A stretch of 28,110 bases of DNA, taken from NCBI GenBank assembly GCA_039805725.1, contig JBDLTT010000017.1, forward strand, positions 1 to 28,110. The letters run 5' to 3'. The notes beneath the pieces were generated by a model. That model ran no database searches. It saw only the letters and a list, made by a program, of their open reading frames with translations, and had not been told where the DNA came from. A program made the position numbers and the translations under genes. The first letter of the stretch is position 1. Each line of letters starts with the position of its first letter. Of the stretch, positions 1-7,552 are shown piece after piece. The stretch is from Fluviibacter sp039805725. GTDB lineage: Bacteria > Pseudomonadota > Gammaproteobacteria > Burkholderiales > Rhodocyclaceae.

Positions 1-524
1 TGTGCGGGTGGCGCTTCGAAATGCACTTTGGGTCGGTGTATCGGGCCGGACACGACCTGCATGGGGCCATGCGCATCATCGCGCCAATCCCCCGTGCGGA
101 TTTTGCTCAGGCCGCTTTGACCCGCCGGAAACATGCCGGCATGCCAGGCGAAGAGACGCTGCACGGTGAGCGGTGTTTGATAGTTGCTGGTGGCATCCAG
201 CACCATATCGACCACACCCTCTGCGTTGCGGTCTACGGGCGCTAGGGCGCCGATATCGACACCGAGACGGCGGGCAATGGATGAGCGCACCGATTCCGGG
301 TTGAGCGAGGCGCCTTCGATCTCGCTGGTTTTGAGAACGTCTTCGGTCAGTACCCGTAGATTGGCCTGATCTTGCTGATCCATGCCTAGATCATGCAATC
401 GGCCGCGCAACAGACCCTGTGCCTGATGCACTTGGGCGAGCAACGGCATCAGCCGCTTGGGGTCATAAGACCAATGCGGCCACTCAGTGCGCTGCCAGGT
501 GTAACGATAATCTCCGCTTTTCAT
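1..524 (-). CDS. Fic-family protein (probable AMP-transferase), 3' part cut by window edge
   Basis: Reading leftward from the ATG at 524-522, an uninterrupted frame of 174 codons runs off the window. Residues 66-71 read TSEIEG, matching the (S/T)xxxE(G/N) inhibitory motif that blocks ATP binding in Fic enzymes. Its place before the Fic core marks a class II, self-inhibited protein, with E70 as the expected inhibitory glutamate. Residues 124-134 (LFAWHAGMFPA) and the flap-like stretch around 142-173 fit the start of the Fic core. The catalytic HPFxxGNGR motif would lie beyond the edge, so activity cannot be judged. Fic enzymes usually transfer AMP from ATP to a protein hydroxyl. The gene is divergent from the abiE operon, and its start codon lies in the loop of a 13-bp inverted repeat. 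No good ribosome binding site lies close to the ATG. Family assignment is firm; target and toxin role are unknown. Confidence 0.85.
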   Translation of the reverse strand, partial: MKSGDYRYTWQRTEWPHWSYDPKRLMPLLAQVHQAQGLLRGRLHDLGMDQQDQANLRVLTEDVLKTSEIEGASLNPESVRSSIARRLGVDIGALAPVDRNAEGVVDMVLDATSNYQTPLTVQRLFAWHAGMFPAGQSGLSKIRTGDWRDDAHGPMQVVSGPIHRPKVHFEAPPA

Positions 525-537
525 GCGGAGATTATCG
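505..537 (-). repeat. Perfect 13-bp inverted repeat enclosing the fic start codon
   Basis: Arms 505-517 and 525-537 are exact reverse complements around the 7-base spacer 518-524. In the fic transcript the spacer reads AUGAAAA, so the start codon sits in the loop and codons 3-7 form the 3' arm. This could be a DNA operator, an RNA hairpin controlling initiation, or both. The structure is read directly; the role is inference. Confidence 0.8.
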
Positions 538-610
538 GGTTTATTCTCCGCAGCGTCAACTAATTCAATACGTTAGCTGTTTTACGTAGCCGGCCATGAT
601 GCGGAGAAAA
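505..610. promoter_or_regulatory. Four alternating copies of a TGCGGAGA-type element, likely fic control region
   Basis: On the plus strand the element appears inverted at 507-517 (ATAATCTCCGC), direct at 524-535 (TGCGGAGATTAT), inverted at 541-552 (TTATTCTCCGCA) and direct at 600-610 (TGCGGAGAAAA). They form two inverted pairs, with 6 and 47 bases between the motifs as listed. All lie upstream of or over the fic start, as expected for multi-site binding by a repressor. In fic RNA the same elements could form alternative hairpins. I cannot name the binding protein; Fic itself or a neighbouring regulator is possible. Confidence 0.5.
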
Positions 611-636
611 CTTAGGGGACTTATAGAGTCGTTCAA

Positions 637-683
637 TGGAGCAGGTTATAATGCGTCCTAAGGACGCATTATAACCTGCTCCA
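637..683. repeat. Perfect 23-bp-arm inverted repeat, distal probable AbiEi operator
   Basis: Arms 637-659 and 661-683 are exact reverse complements around a single central A at 660. The centre is CGTCCTAAGGACG, also found at the centre of the repeat at 718-770. Each arm contains TATAAT (647-652 on plus, and on minus within 668-673), so a promoter of either direction could be hidden here, but no convincing -35 box accompanies either. Characterised AbiEi antitoxins bind inverted repeats upstream of their own operon and repress it, so an operator role is the simplest reading. Confidence 0.75.
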
Positions 684-707
684 AGAATCAAATCTGTTAT
701 CTGCGTC

Positions 708-736
708 TTGACAATTCCATTTAGCGTGATTACCAT
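708..736 (+). promoter_or_regulatory. abiE operon promoter
   Basis: A consensus -35 box TTGACA at 708-713 is followed after 17 bases by TACCAT at 731-736, which matches the -10 consensus at four of six positions. Initiation about 7 bases downstream would fall at 742-745, the centre of the proximal inverted repeat. The mRNA would then begin close to AAGGA (744-748), 19 bases ahead of the ATG, which is long for a ribosome binding site. Confidence 0.6.
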
Positions 737-770
737 TCGTCCTAAGGACGAATGGTAATCACGCTAAATG
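718..770. repeat. Perfect 26-bp-arm inverted repeat ending in the abiEi start codon, proximal probable AbiEi operator
   Basis: Arms 718-743 and 745-770 are exact reverse complements around a central A at 744. The right arm ends with the abiEi ATG (768-770). Half-sites of this and the distal repeat share GnTTAnnATnCGTCCT. The abiEi -10 box lies in the left arm and the predicted transcription start is near the dyad, so a bound protein would block RNA polymerase. Confidence 0.8.
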
Positions 771-1652
771 AACCGATCTGAGATCGCCGATAACGCCACA
801 CGCTTACTGGGCGAACTCGCGCAGCCTGTGGTGATGCGTTACCAATTGGGGCTGCGCGTGTTCCAAGTGGTTGGTGCATTGCCTGATCTAAACACCGCCG
901 AGACCTACACCCAATGCGAGCACGATCTCGTGCAGCGCGGTGTTCTCCGCCCTATCGCAGGATTGCGGCCAAACAATGCGTTTAGTCTGATTGGCACCAA
1001 CGCTCAAGATCCTCGGGTTCTGGCTTGTGGCATTGATCCGTTTTGCTATGTGTCCCACTTAAGCGCCATGGAGTTTCATGGGCTTACCGATCGTATGCCT
1101 GAGATTTTGTATCTTTCCACCCCTGCCCCCAAGGAATGGAAGGCCTTTGCCCTTGATCGGATGAAGCAGGATCTTGGCGCCCATGTTGAAGCCTATCGGG
1201 CTGCGGGACTACCCGTCATGCAACCCACCAGTTTCAGCAAGCTGTTGGGCAAGCCCGTGCATCGTACCGCTAGTGTGCATTACGGCGCCTATCGGGTTTA
1301 CTCGGATCAGCACTTACGGGTTTCGACGCTCGGCCGCACCTTTCTCGATATGCTCCGTGCGCCCGAACTTTGCGGCGGCATTCACCACGTCATTGAATGC
1401 TTTCAAGATCATGCCAAGCCTTTCTTGCGATTAATTGCTGATGAGCTGGATCAGCATGGCAGCCCCATCGATAAGGTACGCGCCGGGTACATTCTGGAAT
1501 GTCTGTGCGGTCTTTCTGATCACCGGATTGAGCACTGGAAGACTTTCGCCAAGCGCGGTGGTTCTAGAAAGCTAGACCCTGCCGAAGACTACAGCGAAAA
1601 CTTCTCTGAGCCATGGTGTCTATCAATCAATGTGACACTACCGGCTGAATGA
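768..1652 (+). CDS. abiEi: AbiEi-family antitoxin and autorepressor of a type IV toxin-antitoxin system
   Basis: The 294-residue product has the features of the AbiEi antitoxin family: an N-terminal region suited to a winged helix-turn-helix (about 1-75), the motif YVSHLSAMEFHGLT (94-107), the following LYLSTPAP segment, and STLGRTFLDML (186-196). In characterised systems AbiEi does not bind its toxin. It counteracts it indirectly and represses the operon through inverted repeats upstream, and two such repeats lie directly ahead of this gene. The stop overlaps the next start as ATGA, indicating translational coupling. No good ribosome binding site precedes the ATG, and the next in-frame ATG (codon 23) would remove part of the putative DNA-binding region, so 768 is preferred. 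Sequence here looks less GC-rich than the chromosomal genes to the right, consistent with acquisition. Family call is good; phage defence is untested. Confidence 0.82.
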   Translation: MNRSEIADNATRLLGELAQPVVMRYQLGLRVFQVVGALPDLNTAETYTQCEHDLVQRGVLRPIAGLRPNNAFSLIGTNAQDPRVLACGIDPFCYVSHLSAMEFHGLTDRMPEILYLSTPAPKEWKAFALDRMKQDLGAHVEAYRAAGLPVMQPTSFSKLLGKPVHRTASVHYGAYRVYSDQHLRVSTLGRTFLDMLRAPELCGGIHHVIECFQDHAKPFLRLIADELDQHGSPIDKVRAGYILECLCGLSDHRIEHWKTFAKRGGSRKLDPAEDYSENFSEPWCLSINVTLPAE

Positions 1653-2503
1653 GCGTGATCAATCTCCAAGACTGGGTCTTAGCTGAAAAGGATCCTGCCA
1701 GAAAAGCATTTCGCCAAGCGGTACATCTGGTGCTGCGCGCCATTGCAAACTCGCACCGGTTGGCACCGTTGATGGTCATGAAAGGCGGTTCTTTGCTGGC
1801 CATTCGCTATAACAGCCCAAGATTCACTAAGGATATCGACTTCTCGACGACTCAGGCTTTTTCAGAAACCGAAGCGGAAATCTTTTTAGAGGATCTGGAG
1901 GAGGCGTTGGTCTTATCGGATGCTGACAACGAATATGGCTTGGCGCTCCGTATTCAGTCAACAGAGCTCAAACCCCGTGCAGAAAAGAACCCAACCTTCC
2001 CTACCCTGCACATTAAGGTGGGTTATGCACTGCGTTCGATTCCCAATCAGCTGAAGCAGCTTAATGCCAAGAATGCCGCGCATACCGTGTCTATAGACTA
2101 CAGCTACAACGAATGGTCAACGGGCATCGAGCAGCAATCGATTGATGGTGGGCAGTTGTCGATGTATGCCTTTCATGATCTGATCGCCGAAAAGTTTCGA
2201 TCTGTATTGCAACAGGTAGAACGCCAGCGCAAGCGCTATCAAGATATCTACGATCTGTTCCTGCTACTTGATGAACACGATTTCAGTGATGCGGATAAAG
2301 CCGACATCCTCAACAAATTGAAATCGGCGAGTGTGCGGCTAGACAGAGCGCCAACGAGAACCTCCCTGCGTGACCCGGAGGTTATTTCTCTATCAAAGGC
2401 TGACTACGACAAGCAGTTGCCAACACTTTTGAAAGAACAACCCCCAGTGTTTGAAACGGCATATCAGGCGATTCGACAATTTTACGAATCACTACCCTGG
2501 TAG
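1649..2503 (+). CDS. abiEii: AbiEii/AbiGii-family nucleotidyltransferase toxin
   Basis: The 284-residue product carries the DNA polymerase beta-like nucleotidyltransferase signature of AbiEii toxins. KGGS at 45-48 is followed by RFTKDIDF at 58-65, with D62 and D64 as expected metal ligands. Downstream, DLIAEKFRS (177-185) and RYQDIYDLFLLL (196-207) match the later conserved motifs, so the active site looks intact. Family members use nucleotides as substrate and halt growth; for MenT-type relatives the target is tRNA 3' ends. The target of this protein is unknown. Its start overlaps the abiEi stop by four bases. Its stop is one base from the ribD stop on the other strand, leaving no room for a separate terminator. 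Confidence 0.88.
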   Translation: MSVINLQDWVLAEKDPARKAFRQAVHLVLRAIANSHRLAPLMVMKGGSLLAIRYNSPRFTKDIDFSTTQAFSETEAEIFLEDLEEALVLSDADNEYGLALRIQSTELKPRAEKNPTFPTLHIKVGYALRSIPNQLKQLNAKNAAHTVSIDYSYNEWSTGIEQQSIDGGQLSMYAFHDLIAEKFRSVLQQVERQRKRYQDIYDLFLLLDEHDFSDADKADILNKLKSASVRLDRAPTRTSLRDPEVISLSKADYDKQLPTLLKEQPPVFETAYQAIRQFYESLPW

Positions 2504-2504
2504 G

Positions 2505-3650
2505 TTACACAGTCGGTCGAGCAATAATGCGCAAATCTGGCCCGACCATGCGTACATCCTGAAACCTGAGCGCGATCTTCTGGTCTAGGCTCGTCAGATG
2601 CAGATCATCAAACCAGCCCCGTGCATCGCTGCCGAGTAGCGTGGGCGCCATATAGAACAGCAACTCATCGACCAGACCCGATTTCAGGAACACGCCGCTC
2701 AGACGCGCACCGCCTTCGACATGCACTTCGTTGACGCCCCGCTTAGCCAGATGATCCAGTAACGCCGCTAGATCGACGCGACCATTCGTATCGGGCAGAC
2801 AGATCACTTCGGCGCCGGCGGCGCGGAGAGCTTCGATCTTTGCTGCATCCGTCGATGCTGTTGTGACCAGACAACCGCCTTGCAGAATTCTGGCGGTGGG
2901 CGGCATGCGCAAATGACTGTCAACGACCACGCGCAGCGGCGGCGCCAGCAGCACCGGTTGACCCGAATGACCCAAAGGTGCTTCGACATCGCGCACGGTG
3001 AGCAAAGGGTCATCGGCGAGTACAGTGCCCACACCCGTGATGATGGCTTGTGCCCGTGCACGGAAACGATGCCCATCGGCGCGAGCCTCGGGTCCGGTAA
3101 TCCACTGACTCTGGCCATTGACCAGCGCGCTGCGTCCATCGAGACTGCCGGCCATCTTGAGACGCACCCAGGGTTTGCCCTGGCGCATACGTTTCAGAAA
3201 GCCGATATTCAACGCCTCGGCCTCGGCCGCCATCAGTGGCGACGCGACTTCGATACCGGCCTGTTGCAACAGGGCAAAGCCCTGGCCGGCGACGAGTGGA
3301 TTCGGGTCTTCCATGGCGGCAACGACACGGCTCACGCCCGCCTTGATGAGCGCTTCGGCACAGGGCGGTGTTTTGCCGTGATGGGCGCAGGGTTCAAGTG
3401 TCACGTACGCAGTTGCTTCCCGCACGGCGTTACCGTGTCGCTCAGCGTCACGCAGCGCCATGACTTCGGCGTGCCCCTCGCCGGCGCGTTCGTGCCAGCC
3501 TTCGCCGATCAACCGATCATCTTTCACGAGCACACAACCCACGCGCGGGTTCACACCCGTGGTCATCAACCCTTTGGCGGCTAACTGCAGCGCGCGTGCC
3601 ATCCAGACGGCATCGTTTGCCGTGGGAGCCTGAATATTGGAATCGGGCAT
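2505..3650 (-). CDS. ribD: Bifunctional riboflavin biosynthesis deaminase/reductase RibD
   Basis: This 381-residue enzyme deaminates 2,5-diamino-6-ribosylamino-4(3H)-pyrimidinone 5'-phosphate and then reduces the ribosyl side chain with NADPH, the second and third steps of riboflavin synthesis. The N-terminal deaminase has zinc-site HAEV (H60, catalytic E62) and PCAHHGKTPPC (C88, C97). The reductase starts near residue 160 with RLKMAGSLDGRSA, followed by GVGTVLADDP and the VEGGARLSG segment. Length is normal. It follows nrdR by 31 bases and is the last gene of the leftward run. The start at 3650 has a weak ribosome binding site; ATG at 3602 is an alternative but would cut into the deaminase domain. 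Confidence 0.95.
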   Translation of the reverse strand: MPDSNIQAPTANDAVWMARALQLAAKGLMTTGVNPRVGCVLVKDDRLIGEGWHERAGEGHAEVMALRDAERHGNAVREATAYVTLEPCAHHGKTPPCAEALIKAGVSRVVAAMEDPNPLVAGQGFALLQQAGIEVASPLMAAEAEALNIGFLKRMRQGKPWVRLKMAGSLDGRSALVNGQSQWITGPEARADGHRFRARAQAIITGVGTVLADDPLLTVRDVEAPLGHSGQPVLLAPPLRVVVDSHLRMPPTARILQGGCLVTTASTDAAKIEALRAAGAEVICLPDTNGRVDLAALLDHLAKRGVNEVHVEGGARLSGVFLKSGLVDELLFYMAPTLLGSDARGWFDDLHLTSLDQKIALRFQDVRMVGPDLRIIARPTV

Positions 3651-3681
3651 CGCTGTTGACCCGTGCCTGTTTGCGCCGGGA

Positions 3682-4137
3682 TTAAACCGACGGTGAAATC
3701 TCGCGGATCACTTCGGAGAATTCATCGATGTCGGTGAAGTTCCGGTACACCGACGCGAAACGGACGTAAGCGACCTTATCGAGTTTCTTGAGTTCACGCA
3801 TCACCAGTTCGCCCACTTGCTGCGAGGTGACTTCGCGCTCACCCAGTGCCAGGAGTTTCTCTTCAATGCGGGAAATCGCGGCGTCGATGGCCTCAGCCGT
3901 CACCGGCCGCTTGCGCAGAGCCAGTTGCAACGAGGCGACCAACTTATCGTGACTAAAATCAGTACGCGACCCGTTACGCTTAACAATGTACGGAAACTGG
4001 ATCTCGGCGGTTTCGTGCGTTGTAAAACGTTTTTCGCATTGCCCACAGCGACGGCGACGCCGCACGATGTGTCCCTCCTCTGATTCGCGCGTCTCAACGA
4101 CGGTGGTACCGTCCGCGCCACAGAAAGGGCACCGCAT
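3682..4137 (-). CDS. nrdR: Transcriptional repressor NrdR of ribonucleotide reductase genes
   Basis: The 151-residue protein has a zinc ribbon (C3, C6, C31, C34) with a basic RRRRR stretch between the cysteine pairs, then an ATP-cone from about residue 48 (FPYIVKRNGSRTDFS). NrdR senses ATP/dATP and binds NrdR boxes at nrd promoters to repress them. A GGAG seven bases before the ATG supports the start. It sits 20 bases after glyA and 31 before ribD, in the same direction. No nrd gene is in the window, so its targets are elsewhere. Confidence 0.96.
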   Translation of the reverse strand: MRCPFCGADGTTVVETRESEEGHIVRRRRRCGQCEKRFTTHETAEIQFPYIVKRNGSRTDFSHDKLVASLQLALRKRPVTAEAIDAAISRIEEKLLALGEREVTSQQVGELVMRELKKLDKVAYVRFASVYRNFTDIDEFSEVIREISPSV

Positions 4138-4157
4138 TCAGCGTCTCCGCAGACCGG

Positions 4158-5408
4158 TTACTTGCCGTAAACCGGAAAGCGCTTGCACAACGCCGAGACC
4201 TGCTCACGCACTTTGGCCAGCACCGCCTCGTCGTTCGGGGCATCGAGCACATCGGCAATCAGGTGCGCGATCTGCTCTGCTTCGATCTCAGTGAAACCCC
4301 GAGTGGTCATGGCCGGCGAACCGATGCGGATCCCCGAGGTCACGAACGGCTTCTGCGGGTCGTTCGGGATGCCGTTCTTGTTCACGGTAATGTGGGCACG
4401 GCCCAGTGCCGCTTCTGCGTCTTTACCAGTGATGTTCTTGTTGCGCAGATCGAGCAGAAATACATGGCTTTCGGTCCGACCCGAGACGACACGCAGACCG
4501 CGCTCTTCGCCCAGAACGCGCGCCATCACGCGGGCATTGTTCAGCACCTGCTCCTGATAATCCTTGAAACCCTGGGTCGCTGCTTCTTTGAAGGCGGTCG
4601 CCTTGGCGGCAATCACATGCATCAGCGGGCCTCCCTGAACACCAGGGAAGATCGCCGAGTTCAGCGCCTTCTCGTGTTCGGCCTTCATCAGGATGGCGCC
4701 ACCGCGTGGACCGCGTAGCGTCTTGTGGGTCGTGGTCGTCACCACATCGGCGTGCGGCACGGGGTTCGGATAAAACCCGGCAGCGATCAGACCGGCGTAG
4801 TGGGCCATATCGACCCACATGATGGCACCGACGGCCTTGGCAATCTTGGCGAAGCGCTCGAAATCGATGCGCAGCGCATAGGCCGAGGCGCCGGCCACGA
4901 TGATCCTGGGCTTGTGTTCGCGCGCCAGCTGCTCTACTTGGCCGTAATCAATCTCTTCTTTATCGTTCAAGCCATAGGAGACGGCATTGAACCACTTGCC
5001 CGACATGTTCAGCGCCATGCCATGCGTCAGATGGCCGCCTTCGGCAAGGCTCATGCCCAGAATGGTGTCGCCCGGCTTGGCAAAAGCCATCAGCACAGCC
5101 TGATTGGCCTGCGAGCCCGAATTCGGCTGTACGTTCGCAGCATCGGCGCCGTACAGCGCCTTCAGACGATCGATCGCCAGCTGCTCGACCACGTCGACGT
5201 GTTCGCAACCACCGTAATAGCGCTTGCCCGGGTAGCCTTCGGCGTACTTGTTCGTCAGCTGCGAGCCCTGTGCCTGCATCACGGCATATGAGACGTAGTT
5301 TTCCGAGGCGATCAGCTCGATGTGATCTTCCTGACGGCGGTCTTCAGCCTCAATGGCTTTCCAGAGTTCGGCATCAACTTGCTGCAGGGTGTCGCGGGCG
5401 GAGAACAT
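4158..5408 (-). CDS. glyA: Serine hydroxymethyltransferase GlyA
   Basis: PLP enzyme that converts serine and THF to glycine and 5,10-methylene-THF. The PLP lysine lies in TTTTHKTLRGPRGG; from the ATG at 5408 it is K229, the same number as in E. coli, and the product is 416 residues. The frame is open four codons further upstream to a TTG, but GAGG (5418-5415) lies six bases before the ATG, which decides for the shorter form. The 5,10-methylene-THF it makes is the cofactor for ThyA, encoded 5 kb away. It heads the close-packed run glyA-nrdR-ribD, with a 76-base gap to the upstream phosphatase gene. Confidence 0.97.
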   Translation of the reverse strand: MFSARDTLQQVDAELWKAIEAEDRRQEDHIELIASENYVSYAVMQAQGSQLTNKYAEGYPGKRYYGGCEHVDVVEQLAIDRLKALYGADAANVQPNSGSQANQAVLMAFAKPGDTILGMSLAEGGHLTHGMALNMSGKWFNAVSYGLNDKEEIDYGQVEQLAREHKPRIIVAGASAYALRIDFERFAKIAKAVGAIMWVDMAHYAGLIAAGFYPNPVPHADVVTTTTHKTLRGPRGGAILMKAEHEKALNSAIFPGVQGGPLMHVIAAKATAFKEAATQGFKDYQEQVLNNARVMARVLGEERGLRVVSGRTESHVFLLDLRNKNITGKDAEAALGRAHITVNKNGIPNDPQKPFVTSGIRIGSPAMTTRGFTEIEAEQIAHLIADVLDAPNDEAVLAKVREQVSALCKRFPVYGK

Positions 5409-5484
5409 AAGAAACCTCAAAAATCAGTGTCGGGAACGGCCAACCAGCGGCTGACCATCGAGCCATACGCTCAAGCCCGTGATT

Positions 5485-6138
5485 TTACAGGATTTCGTCG
5501 AGGCTGGTGTCCTTCAAATGGCCGGTTTCTCCCCATGCCACCATCGTCCAGCGCAGCCCTTCCCCGGCCGGGACCAAATCCAGCCAGTTCAGGCCGGCAT
5601 TGGGGATCGGGGCATCGCGGGGCCCTGCCAGATCTCGCCCCATCGCCCGCCGGTAGAGTACATCCAGGACCCCACCGTGGGTGACCAGAACGACCGACTG
5701 GTCTGCGTAATCCAGCGCCAGACGGTGCAGACAGGTCTCGATCCGGACCACCATCGCCGCCAGCGACTCGGCGTTGCCGGGTGACGCCGTCAGATTGGCG
5801 CGTGCAACCAGCGCCGCGTAGGTCGAAGGTCCAAGCAATGCGGCTTCGGCCGGTGTTTTGCCTTCGAAATCACCATAATGACGTTCGCGGAGTTCCGGCG
5901 CATGCTGCACCCTTAGATCCAAAGCACGCGCAATCGCGTCGGCCGTTTGCCGGGCGCGCTGGAGGTCACTGCTGACAATGGCCGCGAATGGACTTTCGGC
6001 GTGGCGCGCCACCAGGTAGCGGGCGGTCGCCTCTGCTTGCGCCAGGCCCAGAGCATTAAGCGGAATATCCTGATGCCCCTGCAACCGACGTTCGGCATTC
6101 CAGGGCGTTTCGCCGTGACGAACGAAACAGCAACGCAT
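5485..6138 (-). CDS. Histidine phosphatase family protein (phosphoglycerate mutase-like)
   Basis: The 217-residue product opens with VRHGET (R7, H8, G9, E10), where H8 is the phospho-accepting histidine. R61 in SSDLQRARQT, E85 in LRERHYGDFEG and H154 in VTHGG complete the active site. Family members include cofactor-dependent phosphoglycerate mutases, alpha-ribazole phosphatase CobC and general phosphatases such as GpmB/YtjC. No cobalamin genes are nearby, so the substrate is open. The ATG is one base after the pmbA stop (TGAGATG), so the two are probably co-translated. Confidence 0.85.
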   Translation of the reverse strand: MRCCFVRHGETPWNAERRLQGHQDIPLNALGLAQAEATARYLVARHAESPFAAIVSSDLQRARQTADAIARALDLRVQHAPELRERHYGDFEGKTPAEAALLGPSTYAALVARANLTASPGNAESLAAMVVRIETCLHRLALDYADQSVVLVTHGGVLDVLYRRAMGRDLAGPRDAPIPNAGLNWLDLVPAGEGLRWTMVAWGETGHLKDTSLDEIL

Positions 6139-6139
6139 C

Positions 6140-7513
6140 TCAGGCTCCGGCCACCATCATCTTGTTGATCAGAATCGCCCCCGATTGCTTGGCGCTGCGT
6201 GCCAGCCGGTCGTCGGCAATAGCGACAATGCCCTGCAGCATGTCCTTCATGTTGCCAGCGATCGTGATCTCTTCAACCGGGTAGGCGATCTCGCCGTGCT
6301 CGATCCAGAAGCCAGCCGCGCCGCGCGAGTAGTCGCCATTCACATAGTTGACGCCCTGACCGAGCAGCTCGGTAATGAGCAAGCCGCGCCCCATGGTTTT
6401 CATCAATGCCGGCAGATCGGCATGGCCGCCGCGCACATCGCGCATGAAGAGGTTATGGCTGCCACCGCCATTGGCGGTGGGCGCCATGCCCAACTTGCGC
6501 GCCGAATAGACCGAGAGAAAATAACCCTTGAGAATGCCATCGCGAATCACGTCACGATCCTGCGTTGGCAGGCCATCGCCATCAAAAGGCGCACTCGATT
6601 GACCACCAGGTAACAACGGACGCTCTTCAAGCACAACAAATTCCGGGAGGATTTTTCGACCCAACGCCCCCTCCAGGAACGAACTCTTGCGATACAGTGC
6701 ACCGCCCGAGGCTGCGTGCACCACATTACCGACAATGGTCGATGCAATCGGCGCTTCAAAAATCACTGGCACTTCACCTGTCGGGCACTGACGAGCGCCC
6801 AGGCGGGCAGCAGCACGCTGCGCGGCTTTGAGGCCAATCTCGGCGACCGGTGGCAGGTGCGCCGCATTGCGCACGGATTCATACCAATCGTCACGCTGCA
6901 TGCTGCCATGCTCGTCAGCGGCAATCAGCGCGCACCCCACGCTGTGGCGGCTGGTGGGATAGCCCGCCATGAATCCGAGACTATTAGCCATCATGAAATG
7001 ACCCTGGTGCGTCGATACCGAGGCGCCTTCGGAATTCTGGATCACCGCACCGAGCGCAAGCCCTGCCGCCTCGCATTCACGTGCCAGATTCACGGCGGTT
7101 TCCACCGAGGGCGTCCAGGGATGGAACAAATCCAGATCTGGCACGTCGCCCAACATCAGCTGCGACTTATCCGGCAGCCCGGCACAAGGATCTTCGGCCG
7201 TGAATTTCGCGATATCCAGCGCAGCGTTCACGGTGGCCTGCAAAGCCTCACGCGAAAAATCACTGGTCGAGGCGTAACCCTTACGCTGTCCCAGGTAAAT
7301 GGTGACACCAATCTGTTTGTCGCGATGATGCTCGATGGTTTCGACCTCGCCCTGGCGCACATTCACGCTCTGACCAAAACCCTCGGAGATCTCGACCTCC
7401 GTTGCCGTTGCGCCGCCTTTCCGGGCCATCGTCAGCAGATCATCGGCGATATGGGTCAGCGCCTCACGGCTGTGGGCAAAGAGGTGTTCGTCGGCAGACA
7501 GTTGGTCGGTCAT
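6140..7513 (-). CDS. pmbA: TldE/PmbA component of the TldD/E metalloprotease
   Basis: The product matches PmbA (TldE) throughout, including the N-terminal GATATEVEISEGFGQSVNVR region and the C-terminal VNYVNGDYSRGAAGFWIEHG and IAGNMKDML segments. PmbA pairs with TldD, which carries the catalytic HExxxH motif; PmbA lacks it, and none is seen here. The complex processes microcin B17 and helps degrade the CcdA antitoxin. tldD is not in the window. The frame is open to 7594; ATG at 7513 gives 457 residues, close to the usual length, and ATG at 7540 is a possible alternative. Neither has a clear ribosome binding site. The gene diverges from darP, a pairing common in proteobacteria. Confidence 0.93.
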   Translation of the reverse strand: MTDQLSADEHLFAHSREALTHIADDLLTMARKGGATATEVEISEGFGQSVNVRQGEVETIEHHRDKQIGVTIYLGQRKGYASTSDFSREALQATVNAALDIAKFTAEDPCAGLPDKSQLMLGDVPDLDLFHPWTPSVETAVNLARECEAAGLALGAVIQNSEGASVSTHQGHFMMANSLGFMAGYPTSRHSVGCALIAADEHGSMQRDDWYESVRNAAHLPPVAEIGLKAAQRAAARLGARQCPTGEVPVIFEAPIASTIVGNVVHAASGGALYRKSSFLEGALGRKILPEFVVLEERPLLPGGQSSAPFDGDGLPTQDRDVIRDGILKGYFLSVYSARKLGMAPTANGGGSHNLFMRDVRGGHADLPALMKTMGRGLLITELLGQGVNYVNGDYSRGAAGFWIEHGEIAYPVEEITIAGNMKDMLQGIVAIADDRLARSAKQSGAILINKMMVAGA

Positions 7514-7552
7514 GAATTTAGCAGTAGTGGAGACAAGCATTGATCGTGTGGT

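Noticed and set aside
752..754. ATG three bases after AAGGACGA, a tempting start for abiEi
   Set aside because: It is out of frame with the antitoxin gene and meets a stop after nine codons.
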